NCBI RefSeq assembly: GCF_943193025.1
Contig: NZ_CALPCQ010000002.1
Coordinates: forward strand, 1-64,000
Direction of reading: 5' to 3'
Length of the DNA: 64,000 nucleotides
From: Lactobacillus agrestimuris
GTDB taxonomy: Bacteria; Bacillota; Bacilli; Lactobacillales; Lactobacillaceae
Part shown: piece after piece, positions 9,775 through 18,472 of the stretch
Layout of the letters: every line of letters starts with the position of its first letter
Numbering within the stretch: position 1 is the first letter of the stretch
Notes under the pieces: model-generated
Told to the model about the DNA's origin: nothing
The model's input: only the letters and a program-made list of their open reading frames with translations
Databases searched by the model: none
Made by a program: the position numbers and the translations under genes

Positions 9775-10686
9775 TTATTCATTTTTGGACTTAGCATTTT
9801 CAACCCGCTTGTTGATTTCTGCTTCAATGAGTTTTTCTTGTTCAACAAATGAATCATACATTTGTTTAGAATTTGTCATGTTACGACGAACAATTTTTAA
9901 CTGAGTTTTTAAATCACTCGTTGAATATGTTACTGCATTCCTTTGAATTTGTTCAGTTGCATCATAAGTATTTCTAATGGTATTCAAAGTTCGTGTACCT
10001 AAGTGTTTCAGTAAACTTGTAACCACGTTAAGACGACGTTCAGGACTAGTGGCCTCATCAATGGTAGAAACTAATGGTTTAGATACATGACTATCCCACC
10101 AAGAAATTAATGGACCCGTGAAGAAGGCAACAATAATTGTGGCAATTCCTACTGGACCACCAACGAGCCACCCACAAACCATAAACAATACATCTTGAGC
10201 TACGCGCACCCATCGATAAGGTAAATTAGTTTTCGAAGTAATAATTGGTGCGATCGCATCATAAGGTGCAACACCAAGATTTGGTCCCATATAAAGTGAG
10301 GCACCTAAAGTAAAGAGTAGTAGACCAATAATTAAGTCAGCCGCAATAACAAAGAATCCGCTACGGCTGCCAAACCATTGTTTATAAAGAATATCGAAGC
10401 CTTGAATTTCAAATCCAACCAAAACCATGTTTAAAAAAGTTCCAATTCCAATCTTCTTGCGGTCTAACCACAAAATAAAAAGAAAAATAACGAAGTTAAA
10501 TGCAAGTTGAAAAATTCCTAGTCCAATATGTAAATGATTAGAAATTCCCATGTTTAAAGCAGTAAAAGGATCCATTCCGACGCCGCCTCCACGTAGGAAG
10601 GTAGCTCCCATCGAAAGGATTGTAATTCCTATGAAAGACATTAAAGTCTTCAAAGAGATATTTACTACAGGACGTGATTTTTTCAT
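9775..10686 (-). CDS. YczE/YyaS-type integral membrane protein
   Basis: A 303-residue protein with five or more membrane helices in the first 200 residues and a charged C-terminal cytoplasmic tail (about 220-303) predicted to be helical. The motif GGGVGMDPFTALNMGIS near residue 35 and LGVAPYDAI near residue 145 are typical of the YczE/YitT-like group (COG2364), whose transport role is not settled. The start at 10686 is supported by aggaggt 8 nt upstream; an upstream in-frame ATG at 10740 has none. The tail carries many Arg/Lys and Gln/Glu and may be a regulatory addition. Confidence 0.82.
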   Translation of the reverse strand: MKKSRPVVNISLKTLMSFIGITILSMGATFLRGGGVGMDPFTALNMGISNHLHIGLGIFQLAFNFVIFLFILWLDRKKIGIGTFLNMVLVGFEIQGFDILYKQWFGSRSGFFVIAADLIIGLLLFTLGASLYMGPNLGVAPYDAIAPIITSKTNLPYRWVRVAQDVLFMVCGWLVGGPVGIATIIVAFFTGPLISWWDSHVSKPLVSTIDEATSPERRLNVVTSLLKHLGTRTLNTIRNTYDATEQIQRNAVTYSTSDLKTQLKIVRRNMTNSKQMYDSFVEQEKLIEAEINKRVENAKSKNE

Positions 10687-10882
10687 AAAGTAATAACCTC
10701 CTATAAACTTATTGCTTTCTATTATACAAAACCATCTCATTCAGACAAATTTCATTAAGCTTCCCTCCATATCCCTTATTTACTTCTTAAAGATAACTTT
10801 TATATAATGAATTTCAGAACTATTTTATGCTTGAGACAAGTGCATATATATAATTACAAATATCTATTTAAGGAGAAGAAAA

Positions 10883-11599
10883 ATGCATCGTAAACGCAAC
10901 TATGACTTTGATAAGCTTTCTGATCAAGAAAAAAGCATTTTAAATCAAAACAGAGAAAAATTCCATCATTCATTGGCTAAAGAACCAGAGAAATTACGCG
11001 AACATTTACAAGCTTTTAATGATGGGGTAATTGCTATCATTATTACCATTATTGTATTAGAAATTCAGCCTCCCCTTCACTCGACTAATTACGTGAAATT
11101 TTTTGGAGACATTTTAGTTTTCTTAATTTCATTTTTTATAATTGCGGACTTTTGGTATGATCTCCACCTTGATTTTTCATATTTTATTCTGAAACCAAGG
11201 AAAACAACTGCCATTGCAGATTTTTTCTTACTTGCCGACTTATCTCTGCTCCCAATTATGACTAAATGGATTATGGAAGATACTTCTAGTTTTGCCATAA
11301 CTTGTTTTGGAATTGTCTTCTTTATCGCGAAAATACTTAGAATCCTCGTCCAATATGTTGGAGCACTGCCAACGATGAAGGACTATAAAATCATTAATAC
11401 TTTTAGAACACGTGCCTCAATACGCAGAATGTTATCCATTTTAATATTGAATGTAGCGCTAATCGTTCTATCATTATTCGCTCCAAAATTAGCAATGATT
11501 CTTTATGTAACTATCCCTATTCTTTCCTTTATTTTCCCTTCAGAAAACTTTTCAGGGAGAACAGGAGGACGTAGACAAAATAAAAGTTCTGCAAAATAA
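10883..11599 (+). CDS. TMEM175-family membrane protein
   Basis: A 238-residue protein. After about 40 charged residues it has the family signature FNDGVIAIIITIIVLEI in the first helix, then further hydrophobic helices. Bacterial TMEM175 proteins form K+-permeable tetrameric channels lined by this first helix; transport in this member is inferred. The RBS aaggagaa lies 7 nt before ATG. It ends with a basic tail (GRTGGRRQNKS). A shorter relative is at 23386. Confidence 0.85.
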   Translation: MHRKRNYDFDKLSDQEKSILNQNREKFHHSLAKEPEKLREHLQAFNDGVIAIIITIIVLEIQPPLHSTNYVKFFGDILVFLISFFIIADFWYDLHLDFSYFILKPRKTTAIADFFLLADLSLLPIMTKWIMEDTSSFAITCFGIVFFIAKILRILVQYVGALPTMKDYKIINTFRTRASIRRMLSILILNVALIVLSLFAPKLAMILYVTIPILSFIFPSENFSGRTGGRRQNKSSAK

Positions 11600-11652
11600 G
11601 CGGAATTTTTATTTTTTTGTCCAGTTTTCTTTGTCTTTTATATTTTAATATT

Positions 11653-11697
11653 ACCCTTAATTTCGACTTAGTATTTTAGAATGCCGAAATTAAGGGT
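11653..11697. repeat. 13-bp inverted repeat with 19-nt loop
   Basis: acccttaatttcg (11653-11665) is matched by cgaaattaagggt (11685-11697). No T-run follows, so it is not a classical terminator. It sits at the edge of the plasmid-type replicon and could be a protein-binding or recombination site. Confidence 0.5.
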
Positions 11698-11771
11698 GGA
11701 ATTATATAAATATTATAATTACAAGACGTTTAAAGAATCAAAACTATAATTTGTGTTATCTAAGTATTCAA

Positions 11772-11802
11772 AAAATCTGCCTCAAATGAGGTGGATTTTT
11801 TA
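11772..11802 (+). terminator. Rho-independent terminator
   Basis: A 12-bp stem (aaaatctgcctc / gaggtggatttt, two G-T pairs) with loop aaat and a following T-run. It lies about 170 bp after the TMEM175-like gene. Confidence 0.75.
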
Positions 11803-11895
11803 TGTAAATAGAGTACTTTATATTAATTATTATAAATATAAATAAGGCTATACTTTTAACTACTTGTAAACAAGTAATATCAATAATTACTTAAA

Positions 11896-11938
11896 TTCAC
11901 ATCGTTTTAAATTTATTATAAACGACGTGATTTTTTTA
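11896..11938 (+). terminator. Second terminator-like hairpin
   Basis: tcacatcgttt pairs with aaacgacgtga (10 of 11), followed by tttttttat. Confidence 0.6.
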
Positions 11939-11983
11939 TCTTTATAATTGTACTTATTATTACTATTATAATTATCTTTAACC

Positions 11984-11992
11984 TTATCCACA
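11984..11992 (+). promoter_or_regulatory. Consensus DnaA box
   Basis: ttatccaca, a perfect DnaA box, lies in AT-rich DNA downstream of rep. A second perfect box, in the opposite orientation, is inside the iteron array at 14376-14384. Confidence 0.6.
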
Positions 11993-12147
11993 GATATACA
12001 ATTATTAAGACAAATATAATTATTTTTAGCTTTAATATTATATGGTGATGTCACGATATATGTGTATTAACATTTACATCTATAATGCTTTCATATCTTA
12101 ATATTTATATTTCCAAATAACGTCGTTCTTATTTCTACAATATAAAA

Positions 12148-12169
12148 AGCGACTCCATTTGGAGTCGCT
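12148..12169 (-). terminator. Minus-strand terminator hairpin
   Basis: Perfect stem agcgactcc / ggagtcgct with loop attt, followed by TTTTTATA on the minus strand. It is a second stop behind the rep terminator, insulating the replicon. Confidence 0.7.
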
Positions 12170-12307
12170 AATAACTAGAAATCAAATTTTATTTACAATA
12201 CTATTTTCTTTTATATTTATTGCTATAAATATATTAATAATAATATAAATATTTAGATGATATAATTTATAATTATCTATATACCAAAGATTATATTTTA
12301 AGCATTA

Positions 12308-12349
12308 AAAAAAGGCTATAGGTCAACTCTTTAAGCACCTATAGCCTTT
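12308..12349 (-). terminator. Terminator of rep
   Basis: Perfect 12-bp stem aaaggctatagg / cctatagccttt followed by a T-run on the minus strand, 3 bp past the rep stop codon. Confidence 0.9.
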
Positions 12350-12351
12350 AT

Positions 12352-13623
12352 CTATTTTTGATAATCTTCTAATTCAAACAGTGATAAACTATCACCTAAA
12401 TCTTGTCCAGCATGTGAAAAATCAATTGAATAATTGCCCCTATCACGTCTTGCTTGAAGATCCTTAGCATTATTTTCAAGATTCTTTAGACGCTCTTTTT
12501 CGGCCTTCTGGTCGCGTTCTCTGTCCTTCTCAGACTTTTCATAGCCCATCTTGAGTAATTGCATATCTTCCTTGTCTTCTGGCGTTAAGAAGCCTTTCTT
12601 ATTGACCTCTTGATATACCGAAAGCAATTGAGCAAACTGAGCGTGTTTATATTGAGTTAAGGACTTTAGATCAGATCTATGGAAAGCAGTACGTCTTTGA
12701 CGCTTATGAAGCTTGTTTGGTAAGAAATAAGAGTGGATATCTCCCTCTTTGTACTCCTTAGCGGTAGTACCCAAGGTAAAGCCATAAAAACGGTCTAAGG
12801 CGCGGAATTTCTGCTCATCCGTCATATATGGATTCGATTTGATGTAATAAACAGAGTTAGTATCTTCAATACTGCTGTCATAATAAACATCTTGCTGATT
12901 ATTTTTCTCTGGAACCCATGTAAAGATGTATGAATCGAGCTTTCTGCCACGTACGCCCTTACGATAGTTTTTAGTGATCTTAAAGTTTTGGAAATTTGCA
13001 CATAATTCTTCCATGCAAAGTGTTAACACTCTTCGGTCAATATCAGTAGGACGGTATGATTTAGGAATTTGAAGTCGTTTTCTAAATTCATCAATTGGGT
13101 ACTCTTTACGCCCCACCGTACGCCACTGCTTAAGTAATCTAAATAATTTTCTTGAATAGTTTGAGTGAAGTCGCACATATTGAGTAATAGAAAAACGAGT
13201 CCAATGTTCCAAGTGGTTAAACAAATACAAAAAGCTATCGCTTACTTCAACACTTGTTTCCAAAGTATCTGTATCCACAACTGAACGCTTGAAAATATTC
13301 TCTCTAATTTTATTGGTATGACCAGTTTTTTCATCTTTTTCCTCAGTAGAAAGTTGAATCGTAAGTAGCCTAGAGAAAGTATCATCAACGTTTTTCGCAA
13401 TTTGCTTATTTGAAATGTGACTGTTGTACCCAACCTCACGCTTAATTTGGTCTGGGGATAAAGTAATAGTATTACTACCTTGATCCTTTACTTGTGCAGC
13501 AATTAACCAAAAGATATTACTATTAATTTCAGGTAGGCTGTCGATAGGCTCAAATAGAGGATCATCGTTAAATCTATTATCAATTTTTATAATTTTTTGA
13601 ACAGGTCTTTTTCTTATAGCCAT
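12352..13623 (-). CDS. rep: Rep_3-family plasmid replication initiator
   Basis: A 423-residue initiator of theta-replicating plasmids. Two winged-helix domains are expected at about 25-130 and 150-235. The second contains the typical SRKLFRLLKQWRTVGR and YPIDEFRKRLQIPKSY stretch that binds iterons. Residues from about 310 are a charged, helical C-terminal extension rich in Lys/Glu. The RBS gaggtga lies upstream; both TTG 13626 and ATG 13623 are possible, and ATG fits spacing better. The iteron array lies immediately upstream, as in functional Rep_3 origins. No frameshift is seen, so it appears intact. Confidence 0.92.
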   Translation of the reverse strand: MAIRKRPVQKIIKIDNRFNDDPLFEPIDSLPEINSNIFWLIAAQVKDQGSNTITLSPDQIKREVGYNSHISNKQIAKNVDDTFSRLLTIQLSTEEKDEKTGHTNKIRENIFKRSVVDTDTLETSVEVSDSFLYLFNHLEHWTRFSITQYVRLHSNYSRKLFRLLKQWRTVGRKEYPIDEFRKRLQIPKSYRPTDIDRRVLTLCMEELCANFQNFKITKNYRKGVRGRKLDSYIFTWVPEKNNQQDVYYDSSIEDTNSVYYIKSNPYMTDEQKFRALDRFYGFTLGTTAKEYKEGDIHSYFLPNKLHKRQRRTAFHRSDLKSLTQYKHAQFAQLLSVYQEVNKKGFLTPEDKEDMQLLKMGYEKSEKDRERDQKAEKERLKNLENNAKDLQARRDRGNYSIDFSHAGQDLGDSLSLFELEDYQK

Positions 13624-13650
13624 CAAGTGTCACCTCATATAACGACTAGA

Positions 13651-14676
13651 CTCCGAGTTACGTCGTTTCTAACAAATTAAAGATAATATAAAGCAATTGC
13701 AATGGAATAACAATACTTTTCACTTAATTGGCCCCATATGACGTCACCCTTATTAAAATTTGCTCCATATTGCGTCACTCTTATTAAATTTTCACTCCAT
13801 ACAACGTCGTCTTTATAATAAATTGAGCACTTTCTCCACAAGATGTCACCCTTATTAGCTCCATATGCCGTCGTTTTTAATAAAACTCCATATCGTGACA
13901 CCCTTATTAAATTTTATTGACTTAGCTACTATATCTAGTGCTTTTCTAATGAAAAAGATCATAATTTTAAAAAAATTATCAATATATAGTAGTTTTACGT
14001 TAAAAAACATATATTATTTATATTTTTTCTCCATATGACGTCACTCTTATTAAAATTCGAGCCTTTTCAATAAAAGTGACGTCTCATGGAGGTTCTTTTG
14101 AAAATTTGATGTTTATCAATATTCACAGAGTCAAAAGATGAGTAATTTAACATGTTTTTTCCATATTCCGTCACCCTTATTAAAGTAATTTATCGAGCTA
14201 CATCATATACGACATATTGTGTGTTAGTTCTTAAAAAGCCCAATAGATCAAGCTTTTTTAAACGATGAGTTCCAATATTTAGTATCCATGATGCGTCACT
14301 CTTATTAAAAGAAGTCATTATTAATTTCTACTCCATATGACGTCACCTTAAGTATAAAAAGGATGCGCAAAGCCCTGTGGATAAGTATTCTCCACGCTCC
14401 GTCACTCTTAAAATTTTGAGCACCTTTTCGAATCCATAATACGTCACCCTTATCTCCACATGAAGTCGTTTAATAATTCCACAGACCGTCACTCTTATCA
14501 AAAATCCCCTCATGTCCTACTACTATAGGCTTTATAAGTAATTTTTTCATTTTTTAGCCTCCATCAAACGTCACTCTTAATAATTTTCCTAATAAACTGT
14601 GCAAAACGTTGCTACAAGTGGGTTTATAAGATGCTTTACCCATTAAAGTTCTCCACAAGACGTCGTTTATCAAACG
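13651..14676. repeat. Iteron array: replication origin of a theta-type replicon
   Basis: About 18 copies of a 26-bp iteron, consensus ctccatatgacgtcaccctt followed by attaaa. Approximate starts: 13651, 13732, 13763, 13795, 13834, 13859, 13886, 14029, 14066 (inverted), 14159, 14284, 14331, 14390, 14432, 14454, 14477, 14559, 14651. The most conserved part is the cgtca/cgtcgt core and ttattaaa tail. Pairs such as 14029 and inverted 14066 form a dyad facing each other. A perfect DnaA box is at 14376-14384, and AT-rich tracts (13905-14030, 14100-14160) could be the melting region. An isolated iteron-like copy is at 12111-12136. Several short open frames here are only the repeat. Confidence 0.92.
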
Positions 14677-14933
14677 CTAGAATCCACCTTGCTCTAAGCT
14701 TCATCAAAAAGCTAAATGGAATTAAAGGGTTTATAAAGGGTTTTATATAAATGGATTTAAATATAATTCAAATTTGCCGCTGCGATAATCTAGACCTTTC
14801 AGAACCACAATTCAACAATTTGCGAATCAAAGAAATAAATATTTTTATCAAAATCCGTATAAAGATTTCTGATAAGAACTTTCTTAATGAGTTGCAATTA
14901 AATCCCATGGCGACTAACAAACATACTTAAACT
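14677..14933. other. Gap between iterons and the RHH gene
   Basis: AT-rich sequence, no convincing gene, RBS or hairpin seen. Confidence 0.6.
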
Positions 14934-14962
14934 AAAAAAAGCCAAACACTAATATGTTTGAC
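14934..14962 (-). terminator. Terminator of the parA-RHH unit
   Basis: Stem gccaaaca / tgtttgac with a 6-nt loop, followed by seven Ts on the minus strand. Confidence 0.75.
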
Positions 14963-14986
14963 TTAATTTCAAAAATTTATTTTTGA

Positions 14987-15274
14987 TTAATTATCTTTAT
15001 TTGCTTCAATCCACTCATCAAGAAAAGCACTAGTTGATGAGAAACCATGTCTTTTAGCAATTTTATTTAAAGCCTTTCTATTACTTGGCTTTAGGGTAAA
15101 TGTAAAAGGCTTTACCTTTTCTTTTTGAATAGGGGTTCTAGTCGGCATTGAAGAAATAGTTGGTTGAGGTGTTACTACGTCAACAACTGGTTTATTGTTT
15201 AAAGCCTCAGTCATTTTTTCATGTGTTTCTTTGCCTTTTTCAAAAGCATTCTTTTTTGGACCATCAAAAGCCAT
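14987..15274 (-). CDS. Small RHH-like ParA partner (putative centromere-binding protein)
   Basis: A 95-residue basic protein. Residues 1-55 are polar and Pro/Thr rich. Residues 60-95 (FTLKPSNRKALNKIAKRHGF then SSTSAFLDEWIEAN) fit a short beta strand plus two helices, as in ribbon-helix-helix CopG/ParG-type DNA-binding proteins. The start at 15274 is chosen because tggagg lies 9 nt upstream; the longer frame to 15343 has an AT-rich, unlikely N-terminus. It is downstream of parA on the same strand, the usual order for type Ib partition pairs, so a ParB-like role at a centromere is inferred. Confidence 0.75.
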   Translation of the reverse strand: MAFDGPKKNAFEKGKETHEKMTEALNNKPVVDVVTPQPTISSMPTRTPIQKEKVKPFTFTLKPSNRKALNKIAKRHGFSSTSAFLDEWIEANKDN

Positions 15275-15527
15275 TATAATTAGCCTCCATAAATAATAAG
15301 ATATATAAACATTATACACACAAACATAAATATATGTAACCATATGTTTTATTCTAGATAAAAGCTGAATAATACTAATATTAAAAGATATATTTTTACA
15401 TGTATTGATAAATCTATAAAATAGTATAGCTATTATTTTACATACAATTATAATTCAAAATACAAACATATGTATAAATATAATTATAAATGTTTGAAAA
15501 AAGCCGATATCAAAGGGATTATAAAAT
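15275..15527. other. AT-rich parA/RHH spacer, possible centromere
   Basis: No gene. The stretch carries several degenerate catatg/acatgta motifs (around 15330, 15345, 15400, 15440, 15470) that recur upstream of parA (16440-16630). RHH partition proteins bind short repeats in such places. This is only a suggestion from motif recurrence in AT-rich DNA. Confidence 0.3.
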
Positions 15528-15559
15528 AAAAAGGCCCACAATAAAGTTGTGACCTTTTA
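15528..15559 (-). terminator. Hairpin after parA
   Basis: aaaagg(cc)cacaa pairs with ttgtg(a)cctttt around loop taaag, followed by Ts on the minus strand. It may attenuate read-through from parA into the RHH gene. Confidence 0.6.
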
Positions 15560-15564
15560 GATTT

Positions 15565-16362
15565 TTATAAACTCTCTTGAATATTTTTAAATGTTTTTTC
15601 AAATTCTTGGAAGAAATTGTAATTTCTATTATAAGTTCTAGTGTCGTTTTCCATTTCAACTACAGAAACTTCATCCAAATTTGAACGATTAAATAATTCT
15701 TTCTCTGGAATAACTGCGATTACGCTCTTATCATCTTTGATTGATTCTAGCATTTCATTTGAAGATGAAGTATTTCTCTTAATCATATTTGCTATAAAGT
15801 ACAGCTTTGCAGTAACGTATGATTCACCAGTACTAAATTCAATTGCTTCTTTACGCAGGTCATCAATACGATCTTGTAGATTGTATTTTGCATCAAAACC
15901 GTGTTTACTTGGAGTAATAGGGCTAATGATGTCATGACTGACGATAATTGCGTTCTTGGTAGCAGTAGAGAAATCAGGATGACAATCAATAATAATATAA
16001 TCGTATTGATTAATGCCTAAACTATCAAAATTATTGTTTAACCACATGTATAAACGCATATTTTTATTAGTCATGTTTTCGATATTAGTTTCAATATCAT
16101 CCAAATGCATGTTTCCAGCAATTAAATCGATATTTTCTTTTACATGATTAATAGTTACATTGTCTTTTTGAAGGAAAATATTAGCAACTGTTCCTATTTT
16201 TTCATCACCATATACTTCATAGGTTTGACTTAAGTTACATTGGTGATCCAAATCAATAAATAAAACTTTATTATTTTGTTTAGCTAACCATTCACCAAAA
16301 TTATAAGCAAGAGTGGTCTTACCAACACCACCTTTAATGGCCGCAAAAGAAATTATTTTCAT
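15565..16362 (-). CDS. parA: ParA-family partition ATPase
   Basis: A 265-residue Walker-type ATPase that moves plasmid copies on nucleoid DNA. The deviant Walker A KGGVGKTT is at residues 10-17, the A' motif is around FIDLDHQCN (35-43), and Walker B is around YIIIDCHPDF (122-131). There is no N-terminal HTH, so it is type Ib-like and would depend on the small partner downstream for DNA recognition and autoregulation. The RBS gaggagatc precedes ATG. Its nearest functional neighbours are the RHH gene and the Rep_3 origin, forming one maintenance module. Confidence 0.93.
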   Translation of the reverse strand: MKIISFAAIKGGVGKTTLAYNFGEWLAKQNNKVLFIDLDHQCNLSQTYEVYGDEKIGTVANIFLQKDNVTINHVKENIDLIAGNMHLDDIETNIENMTNKNMRLYMWLNNNFDSLGINQYDYIIIDCHPDFSTATKNAIIVSHDIISPITPSKHGFDAKYNLQDRIDDLRKEAIEFSTGESYVTAKLYFIANMIKRNTSSSNEMLESIKDDKSVIAVIPEKELFNRSNLDEVSVVEMENDTRTYNRNYNFFQEFEKTFKNIQESL

Positions 16363-16683
16363 AATTTGATCTCCTCTAAAAATTCTTGATATTTAGATAA
16401 TAGCACAAATAGATAGACAAATATATAGTCAAGCCTATGTATTATAGATAATTAAAACTATAATTCTACTCATAAGTATAAATATATGTATGATAAAATA
16501 TAGAAAAAATGTCAGTACATCAGTAAAATTCATAACACATATAGTTATTAATATGCTAAATATTTATGATTTAAAATATTATAAATAATATGTACTATAT
16601 TAATTAATATACATGTAGTAATTTTAAAATTCATATCGAAATAAAACGCATACACATTGGATTGAAAGTGATAAAATTAAAGT
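16363..16683. other. Divergent parA / acetyltransferase promoter region
   Basis: 321 bp, very AT rich, no gene. Repeated tatatgta and acatgta motifs (for example near 16484, 16590, 16609) could be operator or centromere sites for the RHH partner. Confidence 0.3.
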
Positions 16684-17817
16684 ATGAAATTAACAAAAAA
16701 TGATAATAACTTAAAGCGAATCAAGAAGATATTATTTCAAAAAGAAGCAAATGTAGATTTTGAAAATAGATATAAAAATAGTGAAGATTATGGAATTATT
16801 TCAGATGGCAAATTAAGCAGCTATATTATGTTGAATATTTTTAATTATCAATTATTTCGTAAGAGAGTAAATGTAGCTGGAATTGGTTACATTGCAAATA
16901 ATGATGAATCAACTGGAGAGAAAAATACAACTAGATTATTGAAGGAGATAATTGAAGATTTACATGTTAAAGATATTGCCTTTGCTAATATTGCAACTCA
17001 TTCTGAAGAATTCTTTAAGCAATTTGGATTCGAAAATACAATCTATCAAAAAATTTATCAATTTGATTCTAGTAATATAAATGATCTTACAGTTCCTATG
17101 AGAGGAAAAATACTCGTGGGGGATTGGCATGATCTCGAAATTCAAAATGGTGCTGTGCAGCTTTATGAAGTGCCCATGCACACCAGTAATGAACGTAATA
17201 CTATGAATCGTTCATATTGGTGGTGGAATAAGTTAGCTGATCAATATCCTACATATAAATTAGCAGTTTATATTGGGCGGATCGGTTTGCCTTTGGCATA
17301 TATGTTTTATGAAGAAAAATCCGATCAAATAGTAATTTCGGAATTGTTTTCTAACGATGCAGAAGGAGTTGAGGGATTATTCAATTGGTTAAAGCAAAAA
17401 AATAAGAAAATTACACTAACTATGCCCATCGCAAGCCATATGGAACAGTTATGCAAGGAAGAAGAAAAGATCGACATCTACATTAAACCGATAATGATGA
17501 GTAGAATTATTAATCTTGATGAAGTGCTTACTTGTATTAAGTTAGAAAACAATAGTCCAATTGTCATTGAAATTACCTCAGATAATCTATGTCCTTGGAA
17601 TATTGGTAAGTGGAAAGTGCAACAGTCGGCAGATATAGTTACTGTCGAAAAAACTGATGAAGAGGCAAACTTCAGTGGTGATATTAATTCTTGGAATAAG
17701 GTTTTCTTAGGAAATTTAACTATTAAGGATGCTATTAAATTTGGAGAAATTAAAATGTACAGGACCACTATGAATGACGTTATAAAGGGAACTGTCACAT
17801 TTTATGATTATTATTAG
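16684..17817 (+). CDS. Eis-like GNAT acetyltransferase
   Basis: A 377-residue protein laid out like the Eis family: an N-terminal GNAT domain (about 1-140) with weak acetyl-CoA loop conservation, a second GNAT-like domain (about 150-280), and a C-terminal SCP2-like domain (about 285-377) introduced by PIMMSRIINLDEVLTCIKL, a family hallmark. Eis proteins acetylate amines on aminoglycosides or other substrates; the substrate here is unknown. The RBS is weak (gaaagtgat). It is just outside the partition genes and divergent from them, so it may be cargo of the replicon. Confidence 0.72.
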   Translation: MKLTKNDNNLKRIKKILFQKEANVDFENRYKNSEDYGIISDGKLSSYIMLNIFNYQLFRKRVNVAGIGYIANNDESTGEKNTTRLLKEIIEDLHVKDIAFANIATHSEEFFKQFGFENTIYQKIYQFDSSNINDLTVPMRGKILVGDWHDLEIQNGAVQLYEVPMHTSNERNTMNRSYWWWNKLADQYPTYKLAVYIGRIGLPLAYMFYEEKSDQIVISELFSNDAEGVEGLFNWLKQKNKKITLTMPIASHMEQLCKEEEKIDIYIKPIMMSRIINLDEVLTCIKLENNSPIVIEITSDNLCPWNIGKWKVQQSADIVTVEKTDEEANFSGDINSWNKVFLGNLTIKDAIKFGEIKMYRTTMNDVIKGTVTFYDYY

Positions 17818-17844
17818 TGCTATACTTATTCAAATAATATTAAA

Positions 17845-17964
17845 TATAAATATAAGCATAAATATAAAAGAAGATATATTGATAATAAAGCTAGAAAATA
17901 TAAATATGTTTTAACGACTCAAGAATCGGAATATACAAAGGCTCTCATTGAATCGCTAACTTAA
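17845..17964 (+). pseudogene. Unrecognised decayed reading frame
   Basis: An open frame with no start reads about 40 residues ending TTQESEYTKALIESLT then stop. Its beginning is a low-complexity Lys/Tyr tract from ataaat repeats. It could be the tail of a lost gene. No family recognised. Confidence 0.25.
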
Positions 17965-18105
17965 AGTTTATTTTTAATAGCTAATGCTAGGAGGAAACTT
18001 AGTAGGAATTATTTCATTAATTTGGTTAGTCTGTGAGATTCCCGTCATTATCGGATATCTGATTATAAGAAGAAAATTTAGATAGTTTAAAGTAAAACTT
18101 CTGTC

Positions 18106-18201
18106 ACTCAGGGTAATGCAATTTTATGTACTGTCCAGCAATTTGCAGGTGCAGTTGGAACTTCAATTACTTCTGCGATTGTAGCTTTCTATTTTGTTTG
18201 A
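18106..18201 (+). pseudogene. Remnant of a DHA2-family MFS drug transporter
   Basis: A 31-codon in-frame stretch reads QGNAILCTVQQFAGAVGTSI then TSAIVAFYFV and a stop. This matches the conserved GNAxLNTxQQxAGAxGTSI region before the last helices of EmrB/QacA-type transporters. No start and no remaining 5' part is present; a 33-codon hydrophobic frame at 17984-18085 may be another piece. The gap 17818-18472 otherwise holds only AT-rich DNA. Confidence 0.65.
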
Positions 18202-18472
18202 GTTTGTTCATTAAATATATGAAAGATAATTAAAAAACTAGTAAATTTTTTATTGTTAACCAGTGTAATGAAAAATAAAGATACTTTTTTAGACTAGGTA
18301 AACAGAAGTCATTTATTATCATCTTTTTAAATCTATTAATAACAATAACGTTAATTTTAAATTTTTGCTAATTGAGTAAAATGCTAATTATTCAGCATTG
18401 AAAGCGGATACTTATTATGCTATTTTTTGATTATAAGTATTTAAACACTTAATTAAAAAAGAGGTAACAATT

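Noticed and set aside
13677-13901. A 74-codon minus-strand frame
   Set aside because: It translates the iterons themselves (repeated YGAN/KGDV pattern); no RBS.
13651-14676. Regularly repeated 26-bp units as a CRISPR array
   Set aside because: Spacing is irregular, some units overlap or are inverted, there are no cas genes, and they sit upstream of a Rep_3 gene; they are iterons.
17984-18085. 33-residue hydrophobic frame
   Set aside because: No RBS before its ATG; aggagg lies inside the frame with no start at suitable distance. Probably debris of the MFS gene.
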